The notes: generated from the letters alone by a model not told the origin. Shown: positions 51,811 to 60,722, counted from the first letter of the stretch. The stretch: DNA of 64,000 bases from Eubacteriaceae bacterium (GCA_017551505.1 JAFZLL010000028.1:1-64000); one strand, 5' to 3'. Translations and numbers: made by a program.

Positions 51811-53021
51811 AAACAAAAAAACTCTCTGCATCACAGCTGTTTCTGTTTTTTTCCGCGACAGTGGCTATGGCTGGAGGATTCAGTGACAGCGTGCTCTCCA
51901 ATTTCTTCAAGGACGCATACAATGTCAATGCGTCCATGAGAGCATTTATAGAATTCCCGCGCGAAACTCCGGGGCTGCTTTGTGTCCTTGTTTTTGCGCT
52001 GCTGGGCTCTTTGGGAGATATAAAGCTTGCATTCATCGCTCAGATGCTTTCCCTGATCGGCATCACGGTCCTGGGCCTTATGACGCCTTCCTTCGCATTG
52101 ATGCTTGTCTACCTCTTCATATTCTCATTGGGACAACATATCTACCTGCCCCTTACTGATTCCATAGGCATGAGCATGTCTGAAAAGGGTAAAGTCGGGC
52201 AGCAGATGGGACAATACGCATCAGCCCGTACCTTCTGCGGAATGCTGGCAGCCTTCGCAGTATTCATTGGGTTTAAAGCGGGGAAATTTACTTTCAAAAC
52301 TCCGGTCAAGCCCATATTCCTAATCTCCTCTTTCCTTTACGCATTGGCTGCGTTGCTTGCGATCAGACTGTACAGACAGAGCAAACAGGAAGGCAAATCG
52401 ATCACTATGCCGGATTCCCGTTCACAGCGTTTCATTTTCCGCCGTGAATATATCTATTTTTATCTTCTTACGATCCTGCGCGGAGTACAGAAGCAGATAG
52501 CCTTTGTATTCGGTTCCTGGGTCATCATCGATATATTAGAAAAGGGAGCGGATGTGATGTCCGTACTTTCTATGACGTCATCACTCATCGGCATATTCTT
52601 TATCAGGTTTATCGGGAAATGCATGGACAAATTCGGGATCAGGAAGATGATGTACGTTGACGCCCTAAGCTATATTTTCGTTTACCTAGGCTATGGGCTG
52701 ACAGTAGCGTTGATCACTGCCGGGAAACTGACCGGTGCACCTGCCGCTTTTCTGATCTACCTGCTTTATATATTGGACAGCCTTTCCATGCAGACAGGCA
52801 TGGTGCGTTCTCTGTATCTGAAAAAAATCGCGGTCAACGAGTCGGAGGTGACGCGCACACTTTCTACCGGCACCAGTCTGGATCATATAGTATCCATTAT
52901 CGCCTCCCAGGTCAGCGGGCTGGTCTGGACTGACTTCGGCCCGCAATATGTCTTCTTTATCGCCGCGTTCTTTTCGCTGGGCAATCTGTTTGTCGCAGGC
53001 AAAGTGCAGTCTGACAGCTGA
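51807..53021 (+). CDS. Major facilitator superfamily transporter
   Basis: The 404-residue protein has about twelve membrane helices. AFIEFPRETPGLLCVLVFALLGSLGDIKLAFIAQM contains the loop 2-3-like region and a Gly-rich helix, and the two six-helix halves are joined by a basic loop near 195-210 (SITMPDSRSQRF). It looks like the family of MFS proteins of unknown substrate in Firmicutes; drug or metabolite efflux is possible. Overlaps the GIY-YIG gene (ATGA). Confidence 0.85.
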   Translation: MKTKKLSASQLFLFFSATVAMAGGFSDSVLSNFFKDAYNVNASMRAFIEFPRETPGLLCVLVFALLGSLGDIKLAFIAQMLSLIGITVLGLMTPSFALMLVYLFIFSLGQHIYLPLTDSIGMSMSEKGKVGQQMGQYASARTFCGMLAAFAVFIGFKAGKFTFKTPVKPIFLISSFLYALAALLAIRLYRQSKQEGKSITMPDSRSQRFIFRREYIYFYLLTILRGVQKQIAFVFGSWVIIDILEKGADVMSVLSMTSSLIGIFFIRFIGKCMDKFGIRKMMYVDALSYIFVYLGYGLTVALITAGKLTGAPAAFLIYLLYILDSLSMQTGMVRSLYLKKIAVNESEVTRTLSTGTSLDHIVSIIASQVSGLVWTDFGPQYVFFIAAFFSLGNLFVAGKVQSDS

Positions 53022-53101
53022 ACGAACTCAACCGGTCATTGTTTTCGAAGGATTCTGCGAGGAGCTCTTACTCGCCACAGCTTTTCTTGATTTATGTTAA
53101 G

Positions 53102-53130
53102 TTGACAGGATCGAAAATATATGATAAAAT
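53102..53130 (+). promoter_or_regulatory. Sigma-A promoter of the cation exporter
   Basis: TTGACA (53102-53107), 17-bp spacer, TAAAAT (53125-53130). Transcription from near 53137 produces a leader of about 170 nt that holds the riboswitch. Confidence 0.85.
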
Positions 53131-53163
53131 AACACAGCAATTTGCACTGCAACAATCTACAGT

Positions 53164-53246
53164 ACAAACTGAGCAGGCGATGGTGCGAACCATGGGGCCG
53201 GGCCGATTTTCGGCAGCAGAATTCTAAGTCTGTGGGACGGTTTTGT
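53164..53246 (+). ncRNA. NiCo (czcD) riboswitch
   Basis: The segment ACTGAGCAGGCGATG, then GGGGCCGGGCCG and TCTGTGGGACGG matches the published Ni/Co-sensing czcD motif from memory: an outer P1 (AAACTG with CGGTTT), the conserved ACTGAGCAGGC bulge, a GCCGGGC arm and a GTGGGAC arm meet in a four-way junction. It is followed by a terminator and a CDF metal exporter, the classic target. The class turns expression on when cobalt or nickel is bound. Confidence 0.85.
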
Positions 53247-53266
53247 TCCCGGACTATTTTATATTA

Positions 53267-53299
53267 GGGGTACGGGTGTAGAACCGTGCCCCTTTTTTT
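53267..53299 (+). terminator. Riboswitch expression-platform terminator
   Basis: GGGGTACGG (53267-53275) pairs with CCGTGCCCC (53284-53292) and is followed by seven Ts that touch the AGGAG of the next gene. AACCGT in its 3' arm can instead pair with ACGGTT of the riboswitch P1 3' side. Confidence 0.85.
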
Positions 53300-53310
53300 A
53301 GGAGAAAGAT

Positions 53311-54189
53311 TTGTCAAACGAAGGGAAAACTGAAAGAGAAGCAATGCTTGCTTCTTTCACAACGATAACACTGAATGTTGCGCTATGTGCAGTAAAGATT
53401 ATAGCGGGGATTTTAGGCCGCAGCGCGGCACTCACTTCTGATGGTATCGAATCTGCCGGGGATGTGCTGAGAGGCATCATCGTCGCTGTCGGGATCAAGA
53501 TGGGTTCTAAAGAGGCAGATAAGGACCACCCCTACGGTCATGAGACGTTTGAATGCGTCGCGGCGCTTATGCTCTCCTTTTTCATCGGGTTCACCGGTGT
53601 TGCACTGGGTTGGGAGAGCGTCCGGACACTCTTTACAAAAGAAGGGACGCAGTCGCCTGCTGTTATTGCGCTTATAGTTTCTGCGGTCTCGGTAGCCATC
53701 AAATATGTCATGTATAAGACAGCTTCCGTAAAGGCGAAAAAGCTCTCTTCTCCGGCTCTTGAGGCGGAAAGCAAAGACCATCTTTCAGACGTATTCGCGT
53801 CTTCCGGCGTGTCGTTGGGAATAATCGGTGCTATGCTTGGCTACCCGCAGGCGGACAGCATCGCAGGTGCTGCCATGAGCGTGCTGATCGTGCGCACCGC
53901 CATAGATATATTCAGAGAGAACGCCGCGAAGATCACAGATAAATCCTGCAGTGATGAGGTGGAGTCAGAGATGGCGGAAGCGATCCTTTCCGTCGATGGC
54001 GTAAAAAGACTGGATCTGCTGAATACAAGGCAGTTCGCAAATAAGATATACGTAGAAGTAGAGGTCGCTGTAGATAGGGATCTGAACCTGACTGCGGCCC
54101 ACGATATCGCCCAGGAGGTCCACGACAAAGTCGAGAGAGAATTCGCACCTGCGGTAAAACACGTGATGGTGCATGTAAATCCGACCTGA
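53311..54189 (+). CDS. Cation diffusion facilitator, likely Co/Ni (Zn) exporter
   Basis: The 292-residue protein is a CDF-family transporter with six membrane helices and a C-terminal cytoplasmic domain (about 205-292). Metal-site residues appear as SDGIESAGDV (helix II) and DHLSDVFASS (helix V), with HPYGHETFE in the loop. The NiCo riboswitch upstream indicates that the exported metal is cobalt or nickel. It starts with TTG at 53311, set by AGGAG six bases before. Confidence 0.92.
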   Translation: MSNEGKTEREAMLASFTTITLNVALCAVKIIAGILGRSAALTSDGIESAGDVLRGIIVAVGIKMGSKEADKDHPYGHETFECVAALMLSFFIGFTGVALGWESVRTLFTKEGTQSPAVIALIVSAVSVAIKYVMYKTASVKAKKLSSPALEAESKDHLSDVFASSGVSLGIIGAMLGYPQADSIAGAAMSVLIVRTAIDIFRENAAKITDKSCSDEVESEMAEAILSVDGVKRLDLLNTRQFANKIYVEVEVAVDRDLNLTAAHDIAQEVHDKVEREFAPAVKHVMVHVNPT

Positions 54190-54238
54190 GCTACTGCTCA
54201 GGCCGGACTCAATATCGAAAGTTAAAAGAGAACATAAA

Positions 54239-54267
54239 AATATCCCTCCCGTATAAGGAGGGATATT
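54239..54267. terminator. Bidirectional terminator
   Basis: AATATCCCTCC (54239-54249) pairs perfectly with GGAGGGATATT (54257-54267). A/T runs on both sides serve the CDF gene on the plus strand and the ABC exporter on the minus strand. Confidence 0.8.
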
Positions 54268-54281
54268 CTGTATTTCGGGTC

Positions 54282-56231
54282 TTATTCCAGTTCGAATGCT
54301 CCCGTATAGAGCTGATAGTAAACTCCCTTCTGGTCGATAAGCGTGTTATGGTTGCCTCTCTCGATGATCTTGCCCTGGTCTATGACCATGATGGCGTCGG
54401 AGTTCTGGACTGTGGAAAGCCTGTGGGCGATAACAAATACCGTCCTGCCCTCCATCAGTTTGTCCATACCGTTCTGCACCAGAGCTTCCGTACGAGTATC
54501 TATGGAACTGGTGGCTTCGTCAAGGATCATTACCGGAGGATCGGCAACAGCCGCACGAGCTATAGTAAGCAGCTGCCTCTGACCCTGGGAAAGGTTGGTG
54601 CCGTTGGAGTCAAGCATCGTATCATAGCCGTCGGTCAGCCTCTCTATGAAGCCGTGGGCATTTGCGACCTTGGCTGCTTCTATGCATTCCTCATCTGTTG
54701 CGTCAAGTTTTCCGTAACGGATGTTTTCCATGACAGTCCCTGTGAAGAGGTCGGTGTCCTGAAGTACGATGGACATGGATCCCCTCAGGTCTTTCTTCTT
54801 TATATCCTTGATGTTGATCCCGTCGTAAAGGATCTCGCCGGATTGGATATCGTAGAATCTGTTGATCAGGTTTGTGATGGTGGTCTTGCCGGCACCTGTC
54901 GCTCCAACAAGCGCTATCTTCTGGCCCGGCTTTGCATATATGGAGATATCATGCAACACCGTCTTTTCCGGATCGTATCCGAAGTAGACATTGTTAAGTT
55001 TGATGTCTCCCTTGAGCTCTCTGAGCTCGACGGTGCCGTCTTCGTTGGGGATCTTCCAGGCCCAGTGCTCTGTTCTTTCAGCGCATTCGGTCAGTGTGCC
55101 GTCTTCAGCCTTGGTAACATTGACAAGGCTGATCTTGCCGTCGTCTTCTTCCGGCTTTTCGTCCATGATAGTGAATATCCTCTGGGCGCCTGCCATAGAC
55201 TGCACGACTGTGTTGACCTGCATCGAGATCTGAGTCAGCGGCATCGTGAACTGTCTGGAAAGGCTTAAGAATGTAATCAGCTCGCCCAGCTGCAGTACAT
55301 GCCTGCCTGCAATGGTGAAGTTGAAGCTTCCGCCTTTAATGGCCATGATGGCTCCAAGCAACGCGAGAACGATATACTGGATATTGCCGAGCAGGCCGTT
55401 GATAGGCATAAGAACATTGGAGAAAAGGTTTGCCTTATCGGAAACTCTGAACAGTTCGTTATTCTCCTTGTCGAATTCCTTCTTGGCCCTCTCTTCATAG
55501 TTGAAGACTTTGACGACCTTCTGTCCTGTGACGTGTTCCTCGATATAACCGTTGACATTGCCGACAGCAATCTGGCGTCCGAAGAAATATCTTGCGCTCT
55601 TGCCGCCGATCTTGGTGGAGAACACTCCCATCAGGATGACGAATACGAAAACCATTCCGGTTAAAGGGATGGAAATCAAGAGCATGCTTCCCAAAACACT
55701 GAACAGTGTAAGCAATGTGGAGAATACCTGGGTCAGTGTGGACTGTATGACGCGGCTTACGGTATCTACGTCATTTGTGAAACGGCTCATTATATTGCCC
55801 GTAGAGTGCTGGTCAAAATACTTGATCGGCAGTGTCTGCATGTGCGTGAACAGGTCGTCTCTTATGTCCTTGGTGATGCCCTGGGTCAGTCTGTTCATTA
55901 CCAGCTGCTGTGATAGCTGGATGACAATCTCAGCCAGGTGAATGATAGCTATCTCGATCATCGCGTGGGGCAGCCCTGCCAGATCTTTCTTGGCTATATA
56001 ATTGTCGATCAGCTGGCCGGTGAACCATGTCCCTCTGAGCCTGCAGTAAGTGTTAGCTACAATTGTGAAGAAAACGAAGAGGGTCATCAGGATGTATCTG
56101 CCCTTCATATAGGTGAAAATACGTCCGAAGACCTTGGGATTGAACTTATAGTTCATATCCTCCATGGCCTGTCTGGGATCTCTTCTTCCTCCGCCCCTTC
56201 CTCCGGGGCCTCCGGGACCGCCTCTACCCAT
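54282..56231 (-). CDS. ABC exporter half, catalytic-site subunit
   Basis: The 649-residue protein has a membrane domain (six helices) and an ATPase domain with Walker A GATGAGKTTITNLI, signature LSQGQRQLLTIARA, Walker B PVMILDEATSSID and switch His in VIAHRLS, all canonical. A Gly/Arg-rich N-terminal extension (MGRGGPGGPGG on) precedes the first helix and about 45 extra residues are inserted before the ATPase domain. It overlaps the partner gene by one base (TAATG), indicating a heterodimer of the BmrCD/TM287-288 type, for drug or lipid export. Confidence 0.93.
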   Translation of the reverse strand: MGRGGPGGPGGRGGGRRDPRQAMEDMNYKFNPKVFGRIFTYMKGRYILMTLFVFFTIVANTYCRLRGTWFTGQLIDNYIAKKDLAGLPHAMIEIAIIHLAEIVIQLSQQLVMNRLTQGITKDIRDDLFTHMQTLPIKYFDQHSTGNIMSRFTNDVDTVSRVIQSTLTQVFSTLLTLFSVLGSMLLISIPLTGMVFVFVILMGVFSTKIGGKSARYFFGRQIAVGNVNGYIEEHVTGQKVVKVFNYEERAKKEFDKENNELFRVSDKANLFSNVLMPINGLLGNIQYIVLALLGAIMAIKGGSFNFTIAGRHVLQLGELITFLSLSRQFTMPLTQISMQVNTVVQSMAGAQRIFTIMDEKPEEDDGKISLVNVTKAEDGTLTECAERTEHWAWKIPNEDGTVELRELKGDIKLNNVYFGYDPEKTVLHDISIYAKPGQKIALVGATGAGKTTITNLINRFYDIQSGEILYDGINIKDIKKKDLRGSMSIVLQDTDLFTGTVMENIRYGKLDATDEECIEAAKVANAHGFIERLTDGYDTMLDSNGTNLSQGQRQLLTIARAAVADPPVMILDEATSSIDTRTEALVQNGMDKLMEGRTVFVIAHRLSTVQNSDAIMVIDQGKIIERGNHNTLIDQKGVYYQLYTGAFELE

Positions 56232-57970
56232 TATTCAAGCCCTCCTTGTGTCTGAGAATAGTATACTTCCTGATATATCTTGTTGGTCTTCAAAAGGTTT
56301 TCCGGTGTATCAAAGCCGTCAACTTTGCCGTTATCCAGGATAAGGATCTTATCAGCATCGTGTACAGAAGCAACTCTCTGCGCGATAATGATCTTAGTGG
56401 TCTCGGGAATGTAAGCCTTGAGAGCCTGACGGATTCTTGCGTCCGTCTTAGTATCTACTGCGCTGGTAGAGTCATCAAAGATGATGATCTTCGGTTTCTT
56501 TAAAAGTGCCCTTGCTATGCACAATCTCTGCTTCTGTCCTCCCGAAACATTGGTTCCGCCCTGATCGAGGAGTGTGTCATATCCGTCCGGGAACTGTCTG
56601 ATGAATTCATCGGCGCATGCCATCTCGCAGACTTCCACCAGTTCTTCGTCCGTAGCGTCTTCCTTGCCCCATCTGAGGTTTTCCTTTATAGTGCCAGAGA
56701 AGAGGACGTTGTTCTGAAGCACCACTGCAACTGAATCCCTGAGCGCAGTCAGGTCGTATTGCCTGACGTCTATCCCACCGACTTTAAGGTCTCCTTCGGT
56801 GACATCATACAGCCTCGGTATCAGCGATACCAGGGAGCTCTTGCCGCTTCCCGTACCGCCCAATATGCCGATGGTTTCGCCTGAATTGATCTTTAGAGAG
56901 ACATCTTTCAGAGAGAGCCTGTCTTCATCTCCGCTATATGAAAAATCGACGTTCTCAAACTGGACGGATCCGTCGGGAACTTCAAAGATCGGATCCTCAG
57001 GATCGGTTATGGTGCTCTTCTCAACCAGTATATCGTATACACGGTTGACTGCTGCCGCAGCCTGTGTGAGCATAACGTACATCATGGACACGCTCATCAG
57101 TGAAGAGAGGATCTGCATCGTGTAGGATAGGAGCATCTGCAGGTTGCCAACGGTAAAGTTGTCGACGCCCTGGATAATCATTTTTGCGCCTAACCATGAA
57201 ATGAGCAGTGTGCAGGTATTCATGCAAAGGGACATGATCGGCATGTTCAGAGACATGATCTTCTGGGCTTTCCAGTTGTTGTCGTAAATAGCTCTCGTCG
57301 CCGCTTTTAACTTCTGGATCTCGTAATCCTCACGGATGAAGCCTTTGACTACTCTGATGGAGCGAACATTTTCACGCACGATATTGTTGAGGTTATCGGT
57401 CTTTCTGAACATCTCCTGGAATATCGGGTGCACTTTTGCTGATATGAATCCGAGCGACACTCCCAGTACGGGCATGACGAGTAAGAATATGAGTGCCATC
57501 TTGCCTCCCGTACGGAAAGCCATGATCATCGCAAAAATGATCGACGCCGGGACCCTCACCAGCATTCTGACCACCTGCATCAGAGCCATCTGAATATTGT
57601 TGACGTCTGATGTGCATCTGGTAACGATCGATGCGGTGGAGAATTTATCGATGTTGGCAAAGGAGAATTCCTGTACCTTATAATAAAGTGCCTGTCTTAA
57701 GTTTGTGGAGAACCCGACGCCCGCTCTGGCGGAACATATGCCGCCCAGCATGCCGATGCCGGCATTGAACAGTGTGGTCAGTACATAGAACAGTGCCATT
57801 TTTTTAACTACGTCAAGGTTCCCGCCCTGGATGCCTTCATCGACGAGTTTTGCTGTGATAATAGGAGTAACTGTGCCCATAGCGCTCTCAATGATCGAGA
57901 ATACGGGCGTTAAAAGCAGGTACTTCGTATATTGCTTCACATGTGAAAGAATTAATCTTATCTTTTTCAA
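56231..57970 (-). CDS. ABC exporter half, degenerate-site subunit
   Basis: This 579-residue partner has six membrane helices and an ATPase domain with Walker A GGTGSGKSSLVSLI and signature VSGGQKQRLCIARA, but the Walker B catalytic Glu is Asp (IIIFDDSTSAVD) and the H-loop His is Gln (IIAQRV). This is the usual pattern of the degenerate subunit in heterodimeric exporters. It starts with TTG at 57970 (GGAGG upstream) and is cotranscribed with the MarR regulator gene. Confidence 0.93.
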   Translation of the reverse strand: MKKIRLILSHVKQYTKYLLLTPVFSIIESAMGTVTPIITAKLVDEGIQGGNLDVVKKMALFYVLTTLFNAGIGMLGGICSARAGVGFSTNLRQALYYKVQEFSFANIDKFSTASIVTRCTSDVNNIQMALMQVVRMLVRVPASIIFAMIMAFRTGGKMALIFLLVMPVLGVSLGFISAKVHPIFQEMFRKTDNLNNIVRENVRSIRVVKGFIREDYEIQKLKAATRAIYDNNWKAQKIMSLNMPIMSLCMNTCTLLISWLGAKMIIQGVDNFTVGNLQMLLSYTMQILSSLMSVSMMYVMLTQAAAAVNRVYDILVEKSTITDPEDPIFEVPDGSVQFENVDFSYSGDEDRLSLKDVSLKINSGETIGILGGTGSGKSSLVSLIPRLYDVTEGDLKVGGIDVRQYDLTALRDSVAVVLQNNVLFSGTIKENLRWGKEDATDEELVEVCEMACADEFIRQFPDGYDTLLDQGGTNVSGGQKQRLCIARALLKKPKIIIFDDSTSAVDTKTDARIRQALKAYIPETTKIIIAQRVASVHDADKILILDNGKVDGFDTPENLLKTNKIYQEVYYSQTQGGLE

Positions 57971-57984
57971 TTTTCCCTCCTTTT

Positions 57985-58461
57985 TTAGTTTTCGCTAATA
58001 TTGTCCGTGGAGCTGCCTTTCTGGATCTTGTTCTTGATCTTTTCAATGACTTCAAAGAAAGTATCGAGTTCCTCATGTGTAAGGATCCCTGTAAGCTCAT
58101 TGTCCGTATCATTCATGGCTTTATTGATCTTGCTTTGCATGTCTTTTGCTTTATCGGTGAGGACGATTTTTTTGAGTCGTGCATCCTGTTCCACCGATTC
58201 TCTGGTGATCAGGCCGTTTTTTTCCATGAGCTTAATCATGCTGGTGACCGTAGAGGAGCGGATAAAGAATTTCTCCTCGATCTCCTTCTGATATATATCG
58301 TGATCATCGTTATGGGCAAGATAAGCGATGATGTACCCATGCATCGGCGTGATGCTGTATTCTTTCCTTATCGCTTCCGTTCCCTTGTCTATGTATCGGG
58401 ATACGATGTTGTTCAGCGTGCGGACAGCAATACCCAGAGTCCTCTTTTGTGGTGCTTTCAT
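57985..58461 (-). CDS. MarR-family transcriptional regulator
   Basis: The 158-residue winged-helix protein has dimerisation helices at both ends, recognition helix IRSSTVTSMIKLMEKNGLITRE and the wing DARLKKIVLT. First gene of the unit that also encodes the heterodimeric ABC exporter, so it probably represses that exporter and itself until a toxic ligand binds. The ATG at 58461 has GGAGG five bases upstream; a TTG one codon earlier is less likely. Confidence 0.92.
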   Translation of the reverse strand: MKAPQKRTLGIAVRTLNNIVSRYIDKGTEAIRKEYSITPMHGYIIAYLAHNDDHDIYQKEIEEKFFIRSSTVTSMIKLMEKNGLITRESVEQDARLKKIVLTDKAKDMQSKINKAMNDTDNELTGILTHEELDTFFEVIEKIKNKIQKGSSTDNISEN

Positions 58462-58496
58462 CAAATCCTCCTTTCCGCTAAAATTCAGTTAGGCAT

Positions 58497-58511
58497 CGAA
58501 CAGTTAGTTCG
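58497..58511 (-). promoter_or_regulatory. Inverted-repeat operator for the MarR regulator
   Basis: CGAAC TAACT GTTCG (minus strand) is a 5-bp inverted repeat just past the -10 box; CTAACTG is also repeated directly 15 bases on. A dimeric MarR protein bound here would block the promoter. Confidence 0.55.
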
Positions 58512-58517
58512 CGGATT

Positions 58518-58546
58518 ATTATATTACAAGGTAAATATGATGTCAA
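58518..58546 (-). promoter_or_regulatory. Consensus sigma-A promoter of the marR-ABC operon
   Basis: Minus strand: TTGACA (58541-58546), 17-bp spacer, TATAAT (58518-58523), a perfect consensus, implying repression. Confidence 0.92.
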
Positions 58547-58591
58547 CCTTTTTTATTCCGGTTTTAAACAAAAACGATATTTTTAGCGCGT

Positions 58592-58620
58592 AAAAAAAAA
58601 CGGCTTTATCAAGCCGTTTT
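58592..58620 (-). terminator. Terminator of pgi
   Basis: AAAACGGCTT (58597-58606) pairs with AAGCCGTTTT (58611-58620), 4-base loop, with a minus-strand run of about nine Ts. Confidence 0.88.
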
Positions 58621-58677
58621 TAAACTTAGAATATTTTGAATAAATGAACATAAACTTAGCCTGCTAACAGTTTTTCT

Positions 58678-59910
58678 CTATTCTGAAAGCTTTTTTACAA
58701 TGGCCTTATACGCTTCTACGCCTGGTTGATCGAATGGATTTACTCCAAGAAGGACGCAAGAGATAGCGCACGCCCTCATAAAGAAATACACCCCATAACC
58801 GAAAGCTTCCGCTCCGGAATTATCAAACGTGAATCTCATCACCGGCGTGCTGCCTTCAGAGTGGGCAATGGACACGGCCTGCTCGATTACTGCGTTGGTG
58901 CCGGCGTAGCTCTTATCCCCTTCATAGGATATATCCAAAGTCGGAGTGGTTATTGAGAACATCGTTTCAAATGTCAGCGGCGTTCCTTGCTGCAGGAACT
59001 GTCCGAAGGAATGCAGATCCCTTGTGAACATTGCCTGTGCCGGATAAAGCCCTTTGCCGTCTTTCCCTTCGCTCTCTCCAAAGAGCTGGATGAGCCAGTC
59101 AGTGAAGTATTCCAATCTCGGCTCCCATCCGGCAAATACCTCGATTCTTTTCCCTTTTAGGTCCATCAGTCTCCTGAGAACGGCATATTTATAACAGTCG
59201 TTCTGTTCGTATGGAAGTGAATTGATGTCATCATACGCGGCTTTTGCGCCTTTTATAATGGCAAGCACGTCAACACCTGCACAAGCAAGCGGCAACAACC
59301 CTGACGGTGTAAGCACGCTGTAGCGTCCGCCTATGTTTTCAGGCAGCGCGAATGCCTTGTAGCCCATCTGTACCGCTTCCTCGTGAATGGCTCCGGAATC
59401 GGGTGAAGTGACGACATAGATCCGGTTTACATAATCATCGCCGTATTTTTCAAAAAGGAAATAACGGAATATTTTGAAAGCGGCGGCGGTTTCGATAGTG
59501 GTGCCGCTCTTCGAGATCACAATTACGCACACGTCCTTGTTCTTGACCGCCTTCATGACCTCTGCGTGGTAAACGGAGCTCATGTTCCATCCTGCGAAAT
59601 AGACTTCAGGGCAACCTTCTTTTGCGTTGAAGGAATCCTTTATCATGGTCAGGCCGGCTTTGGCTCCCATGTAGCTTCCTCCTATACCTATGACGACCAG
59701 AGCGTCGCATTTGCGCTTAATCTCCTCTGCCGTATTGAGGATATCAAGGAGCACTGTCTGTTCTATTTTTACTGGGTAATCCAGCCAGTCTGTATTATTG
59801 AATGTGCCGTTTGCCAGTTCTTTGTCAGCGGAGGCTGCGGTTGAAGCAAAGCGGCTCAAATATTCCGGGGAAAACCCAGACAGAGAATAATCGAATTTCA
59901 GAACACTCAT
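58678..59910 (-). CDS. pgi: Glucose-6-phosphate isomerase
   Basis: The 410-residue enzyme interconverts glucose-6-phosphate and fructose-6-phosphate. Seen: VVIGIGGSYMGAKAGL near 68, VISKSGTTIETAAAFKIFRYF near 128 (phosphate binding), FALPENIGGRYSVLTPSGLLPLA near 190 and the C-terminal NPFDQPGVEAYK with the catalytic Lys. This short class lacks the N-terminal extension of the enterobacterial enzyme. The ATG at 59910 is used; a long upstream reading frame crosses the pth promoter and is rejected. Confidence 0.96.
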   Translation of the reverse strand: MSVLKFDYSLSGFSPEYLSRFASTAASADKELANGTFNNTDWLDYPVKIEQTVLLDILNTAEEIKRKCDALVVIGIGGSYMGAKAGLTMIKDSFNAKEGCPEVYFAGWNMSSVYHAEVMKAVKNKDVCVIVISKSGTTIETAAAFKIFRYFLFEKYGDDYVNRIYVVTSPDSGAIHEEAVQMGYKAFALPENIGGRYSVLTPSGLLPLACAGVDVLAIIKGAKAAYDDINSLPYEQNDCYKYAVLRRLMDLKGKRIEVFAGWEPRLEYFTDWLIQLFGESEGKDGKGLYPAQAMFTRDLHSFGQFLQQGTPLTFETMFSITTPTLDISYEGDKSYAGTNAVIEQAVSIAHSEGSTPVMRFTFDNSGAEAFGYGVYFFMRACAISCVLLGVNPFDQPGVEAYKAIVKKLSE

Positions 59911-59953
59911 TATTATGTATCTCCGAGATAATTGATTTGAATTAAAGCAATTA

Positions 59954-59962
59954 TAACATGTA
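59954..59962 (-). promoter_or_regulatory. Extended -10 promoter of pgi
   Basis: TGTTATAAT on the minus strand about 45 bases before the ATG; no clear -35 box. Confidence 0.5.
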
Positions 59963-59996
59963 TTATTGAACAATGAAATTGTAATGATTTCTTTTT

Positions 59997-60005
59997 TGAT
60001 ATAAT
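59997..60005 (+). promoter_or_regulatory. Extended -10 promoter of pth
   Basis: TGATATAAT, hexamer at 60000-60005, followed by about 20 nt of leader with GGTGT before the ATG. Confidence 0.5.
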
Positions 60006-60030
60006 GGCAGATAGGACAAAGGTGTAAGAA

Positions 60031-60633
60031 ATGTATCTTATTGCCGCGCTGGGCAACCCCGGCAGAGAATATGAGCTGACAAGGCATAACGCCGGATTCA
60101 TGACCGCTGACGCCTTCTGCGGGATTCACGGATTTTCCTGCAACAGGGAGAGGTTCTATTCGTTGTGCGGCGAGACCCGCATCGGCGCAGAAAAGGTGCT
60201 TCTGATTAAACCACAGACATACATGAACCTGTCCGGCATCGCAGTCAGGGCTGCGGCTGATTATTACAGGATAGATCCCGAGCATATAATCGTGATTCAT
60301 GACGATATCGAATTTCCCATGGGCGAACTGAGGATACGCCGTGGCGGAGGCCCCGGGACGCACAACGGGATGAAAAGCGTGGTCTCAAGCCTCGCTACCA
60401 CGAAATTCCCGCGCATACGCTTCGGTGTAGGCGACAACGGTTCCAGAGACCTGAGGGATTACGTGCTTTCCCCGTTCACTCCCGAAGAGCTTGAGATAAT
60501 GAAATCCTCGGCAGAAAGAGCCGCACAGGCCATCGACTGCTATGTAAACGAAGGCATCGACAGTGCGATGAACAAGTTCAATCCGCGCAGAATAAAAAAA
60601 GCTCCCATTGAGGGAGAGAACAAAGATAATTAA
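60031..60633 (+). CDS. pth: Peptidyl-tRNA hydrolase
   Basis: The 200-residue enzyme frees tRNA from peptidyl-tRNA that has dropped off ribosomes. LGNPGREYELTRHNAGF holds catalytic His20-type and Asn, KPQTYMNLSG near 60, and HDDIEFPMGELRIRRGGGPGTHNGMKSV near 90-118 holds the Asp and Asn/His. Length is normal; it sits between divergent pgi and rpoB. Confidence 0.96.
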   Translation: MYLIAALGNPGREYELTRHNAGFMTADAFCGIHGFSCNRERFYSLCGETRIGAEKVLLIKPQTYMNLSGIAVRAAADYYRIDPEHIIVIHDDIEFPMGELRIRRGGGPGTHNGMKSVVSSLATTKFPRIRFGVGDNGSRDLRDYVLSPFTPEELEIMKSSAERAAQAIDCYVNEGIDSAMNKFNPRRIKKAPIEGENKDN

Positions 60634-60703
60634 GTTCAGGTTAAAATATTATATATATGGCCTCTGCAAATGTCAATATTTTTTCTAACGTATAAAACAA
60701 AAT

Positions 60704-60722
60704 GCTCTTGACAAAAGAGCAC
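60704..60722 (+). promoter_or_regulatory. Palindrome over the rpoB -35 box
   Basis: TGCTCTT GACAA AAGAGCA is a perfect 7-bp inverted repeat that includes TTGACA. It may be an operator or, as RNA, part of a pth terminator. Confidence 0.5.

Noticed and set aside
59911-60363. N-terminal extension of Pgi
   Set aside because: The extra 150 residues do not resemble Pgi, cross the pth gene and its promoter, and a normal start with upstream purine-rich site exists at 59910.
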